Shown here: positions 5,419 through 7,495 of the stretch, in pieces
Position numbering within the stretch: the stretch's first letter is position 1
Layout of the letters: every line of letters begins with the position of its first letter
Source: Akkermansia muciniphila
Lineage (GTDB): Bacteria > Verrucomicrobiota > Verrucomicrobiia > Limisphaerales > UBA9464
Direction of reading: 5' to 3'
NCBI GenBank assembly: GCA_945873715.1
Contig: CAMCFL010000139.1
Location: forward strand, 1 to 7,495
Length of the DNA stretch: 7,495 nucleotides
Program-made: the position numbers and the translations under genes
Notes under the pieces: generated by a model
What the model was told of the DNA's origin: nothing
Database searches by the model: none
What the model saw: the letters and a program-made list of their open reading frames with translations, nothing else

Positions 5419-6363
5419 GTGCTCCCTTTCCAACCCCCGGCCGGGGCGATCCGGGTCGCCCGGGTCGCCATGGCCACCCGTTTCGAATTGTTCCTGACCG
5501 GACCCCGCCCCGGGTCGCTCCGGGCCGCCGCCGAGGAAGCCCTCGACGAGATCGATCGGGTGGAAGGCTGGCTGTCGCCGTATCGGCCCGGCAGCGAACT
5601 GGTCCGACTTCATCGCGAAGGCGTGGGCCGCCCCCTGCGCGTGGATCCCCGTCTGTTCCACTTCCTCCAGTACGCCCGGGAACTCACGCTTCAAACCGGC
5701 GGCACGTTTGATCCAACCGTCGCACCGCTGCTCCGCGCCTGGGGATTCGTCGGAGGGGATCCCATCGCGCCCAACCCGGACGCCATCGCCGCCGCCCGGG
5801 AACTCGTCGGATGGCAACACATCGAACTGGATGTCGAGCACGGTACGGTGTGCCTCCTGCGCCCGGGAGTGGAGATCCACCCGGGAGCCGTGGGCAAGGG
5901 CTACGCTCTGGATCGTGCGCTGGAAATCCTGCGGGAGGCCGGCGTGGAGAACGCCCTCGCCCACGGCGGCACCAGCACCGTGTGCGGTCTCGGCACGGCT
6001 CCGGACGGCAACGGTTGGCCCGTCTCGCTTCCCGATCCTCCGCCGGCTTCCGGAGCGGGTTGGCCGGAGGATGGCGCACCGAGGATCCATCTGCGGGACA
6101 CCACGCTTTCGGTCAGCGCCACCTGGGGACGCAACCCGGAGGGCGATCCGCACCGTGCAGGCCATGTCCTCGATCCCTGCACCGGAGAACCGGTCACCGG
6201 ACGGATCCTGGCGGCGGTGGAACTTCCCCGAGCGGCAGAATCCGACGCCTGGTCGACGGCGCTGCTGGTGGGGGGAAACGCGGTGACGACCGGGATGGGC
6301 AGGGGCCGTTGGTGGACGCTCCCGTCCACCGCGCCGTTTGACACCGAACGGGCATCCCTGTAA
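5419..6363 (+). CDS. apbE: FAD:protein FMN transferase (ApbE family)
   Basis: ApbE enzymes cleave FAD and attach FMN covalently to a Ser/Thr of target proteins such as Nqr/Rnf subunits. The fold is visible in order: MATRFELFL (18-26), EEALDEIDRVEGWLSPYRPG (39-58), TGGTFDPTVAPLLRAWGF (93-110), GAVGKGYALDRALEILREAG (156-175), GHVLDPCTGEPV (248-259) and ESDAWSTALLVGG (274-286), whose Asp and Thr match the usual metal-binding region. I place the start at GTG 5419 (314 residues). The frame is open back to GTG 5245, but that extension translates the inverted-repeat element and is probably artefactual. No lipobox or signal peptide is seen with either start, unlike many ApbE proteins, so it may be cytoplasmic. 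At 184-186 GTS stands where many relatives have GGD. No flavoprotein target is nearby. Confidence 0.88.
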   Translation: MLPFQPPAGAIRVARVAMATRFELFLTGPRPGSLRAAAEEALDEIDRVEGWLSPYRPGSELVRLHREGVGRPLRVDPRLFHFLQYARELTLQTGGTFDPTVAPLLRAWGFVGGDPIAPNPDAIAAARELVGWQHIELDVEHGTVCLLRPGVEIHPGAVGKGYALDRALEILREAGVENALAHGGTSTVCGLGTAPDGNGWPVSLPDPPPASGAGWPEDGAPRIHLRDTTLSVSATWGRNPEGDPHRAGHVLDPCTGEPVTGRILAAVELPRAAESDAWSTALLVGGNAVTTGMGRGRWWTLPSTAPFDTERASL

Positions 6364-6414
6364 CGCTGCAACCGTCCTTTTCGTCGACGACACTTACATA
6401 CACACCTCCAGAAC

Positions 6415-6894
6415 ATGCCTATCGCTGTTGGCTCCAAAGCCCCCTCGTTCACCCTCAAGTCCAAGACGGACACCGGCCTCGTCGATGTGTCGCTTGCTGG
6501 CAACCTGGGCACCAGGAACACGGTCATCCTCTTCTTCCCGCTGGCCTTTACCGGAGTCTGCACCCAGGAGATGTGCGACATCACCTCCGGCCTGAGTCAG
6601 TACGCCAGCCTGGGTGCGGAAGTGATCGGCATCAGCGTCGACAGCCCCTTCGCGCAGGAAGCCTGGGCCAAGCAGCACAAGATCACCATCAAGCTGGCCA
6701 GCGACCTCAACAAGACCGTGACCGACGCCTTCGGGGTGCGCTTCCCCATGCTGGCCGGCGTGGGTGACACCTCGGCCCGTGCCGCGTTCGTCATCGACAA
6801 GGGCGGGGTCGTCCAATACGCCGAGCAGACCGCCACCCCGAAGGACCTGCCCAACTTCGAGGCGATCAAGGCCGTGCTCGCCGGCCTGCAGTAA
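6415..6894 (+). CDS. Peroxiredoxin with C-X4-C active site (thioredoxin-dependent peroxidase)
   Basis: The 159-residue protein reduces hydrogen peroxide or organic peroxides in the cytoplasm and is recycled by thioredoxin-like reductants. PLAFTGVCTQEMC (42-54) contains the PxxxTxxC signature with peroxidatic Cys49. Cys54 lies where the resolving Cys of PrxQ/BCP proteins sits (C-X4-C). DTSARAAFVIDKGG carries the conserved active-site Arg. Overall wording (FFPLAFTGVCT) also resembles AhpE-type enzymes, so the exact subfamily is open. There is no signal peptide and the length is normal. It begins 51 bp after apbE on the same strand, without a clear Shine-Dalgarno. Confidence 0.93.
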   Translation: MPIAVGSKAPSFTLKSKTDTGLVDVSLAGNLGTRNTVILFFPLAFTGVCTQEMCDITSGLSQYASLGAEVIGISVDSPFAQEAWAKQHKITIKLASDLNKTVTDAFGVRFPMLAGVGDTSARAAFVIDKGGVVQYAEQTATPKDLPNFEAIKAVLAGLQ

Positions 6895-6900
6895 GGGTAT

Positions 6901-6951
6901 CCCCTGAAAGATCGGCCTGATCAGACCGATCAGTCTGATCTGCAGTAGGGG
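6901..6951. repeat. 9-bp-period GATC repeat with flanking inverted repeats
   Basis: Positions 6910-6941 consist of units GATCGGCCT, GATCAGACC, GATCAGTCT and a partial GATCT. GATCAGAC (6919-6926) and GTCTGATC (6933-6940) form an 8-bp hairpin around a 6-base loop. CCCCT (6901-6905) and AGGGG (6947-6951) pair at the outside. No T-run follows, so an intrinsic terminator is unlikely. CTGCAGTAAGGG at the end of the peroxiredoxin gene (6886-6897) recurs as CTGCAGTAGGG at 6940-6950, just inside the right end of the repeat. Confidence 0.8.
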
Positions 6952-7003
6952 CTTGCCATTGGTGAAGCGTTGCCGATGAATCGCACCCAGAACGCTCATC
7001 CCC

Positions 7004-7495
7004 ATGTCCACCCAATTGATTCTTTCGGTTGCCTTGGCACTTGCCGGGGGCCTCGTCGTCCACGCCGCCAAACTGGGAGATCCGGCACCGGCACTCACGC
7101 TTGCCAAGACGGTCAAGGGCGAAGCAGTGGATCTGGCCGCCGGCAAGGGCAAGCAGACCTACGTGGTCGAGTTCTGGGCCACCTGGTGCGGTCCCTGCCG
7201 GGTTTCCATCCCCCACCTGACGGAGCTGCAAAAGAAGTTCAAGGCCGAAGGCGTGACCTTCATCGGCATCTCGGACGAGACCGAGGACAAGGTGAAACCC
7301 TTCGTCGACAAGATGGGCGAGAAGATGGAATACACGGTCGCCGTCGATGACGGACGGAAGACCTTCAAGGCCTACATGGAGGCCTACGGACAGAATGGCA
7401 TCCCGACTTCCTTCGTCGTGAACAAGGAAGGCCAGATCGTCTGGGTCGGGCATCCGATGGACGGTCTGGACAAGACCCTCGCCCAGGTGGTGGCC
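7004..7495 (+). CDS. Secreted TlpA/ResA-type thioredoxin-fold protein (3' end beyond window)
   Basis: The frame is open from ATG 7004 to the window end (164 residues, no stop). An N-terminal hydrophobic segment (LILSVALALAGGLVVHA, 5-21) and likely cleavage near HAA point to export. EFWATWCGPCR (56-66) holds the CxxC redox pair Cys62/Cys65, and NGIPTSFVV (131-139) supplies the conserved cis-Pro134 facing it. The fold up to GQIVWVGHP is nearly complete, so the protein is either about to end or continues into a C-terminal domain. Such proteins reduce or exchange disulfides outside the cytoplasmic membrane, for instance in cytochrome c maturation. It follows the peroxiredoxin after 109 bp containing the GATC repeat. 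The start gives a sensible signal peptide; no Shine-Dalgarno is seen. Confidence 0.9.
   Translation, partial: MSTQLILSVALALAGGLVVHAAKLGDPAPALTLAKTVKGEAVDLAAGKGKQTYVVEFWATWCGPCRVSIPHLTELQKKFKAEGVTFIGISDETEDKVKPFVDKMGEKMEYTVAVDDGRKTFKAYMEAYGQNGIPTSFVVNKEGQIVWVGHPMDGLDKTLAQVVA

Noticed and set aside
4304..5497. A 397-codon + strand open frame
   Set aside because: Antisense to the N-terminal half of purL and crosses the inverted repeat; no recognisable motifs.
6338..6366. TTGACA at 6338-6343 as a promoter for the peroxiredoxin gene
   Set aside because: The -35 match is exact, but at 17-bp spacing the -10 position reads TAACGC, a poor match; kept out of the features.

Overview
This window comes from a GC-rich bacterial chromosome. 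The mix of genes and of several unrelated intergenic inverted-repeat families (ACGAA/ACACGAA arms, GTAG-headed REP hairpins, GATC-rich repeats), together with a LolA-like secreted protein, looks like Verrucomicrobiota or a relative. That assignment is an inference from overall character; the window holds no rRNA or other marker that settles it. I see no tRNA, rRNA, CRISPR array, transposase gene or complete insertion sequence.

Layout. Positions 1-905 are non-coding and repeat-rich: a 279-bp unit present twice at a 335-bp offset, each copy holding one long hairpin and two near-perfect palindromes, followed by a REP-type doublet of two hairpins capped by GTAG/CTAC. A short Cys-containing single-pass membrane protein (906-1109) and a secreted LolA-like protein (1168-1971) follow on the + strand. 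Positions 1972-2841 have no confident gene on the + strand, but hold a very good intrinsic terminator (2420-2469) with a possible small-RNA promoter ahead of it. On the - strand there is a short signal-peptide reading frame just downstream of purL that may be the start of a frameshifted gene. purL (2870-5197) runs on the - strand.

purL and apbE are divergent, and their shared upstream region contains a roughly 150-bp inverted-repeat element. To the right, three genes run on the + strand: apbE (FAD:protein FMN transferase), a C-X4-C peroxiredoxin, and a secreted TlpA/ResA-type thioredoxin cut by the window end. A 9-bp-period GATC repeat separates the last two. This trio has a redox and protein-maturation theme: covalent flavin attachment, peroxide reduction, and extracytoplasmic thiol-disulfide exchange. 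Whether they share an operon is unproven.

The genes are ordinary housekeeping types. The unusual content is the number of different structured repeat families in so short a stretch, plus the candidate terminated small RNA.
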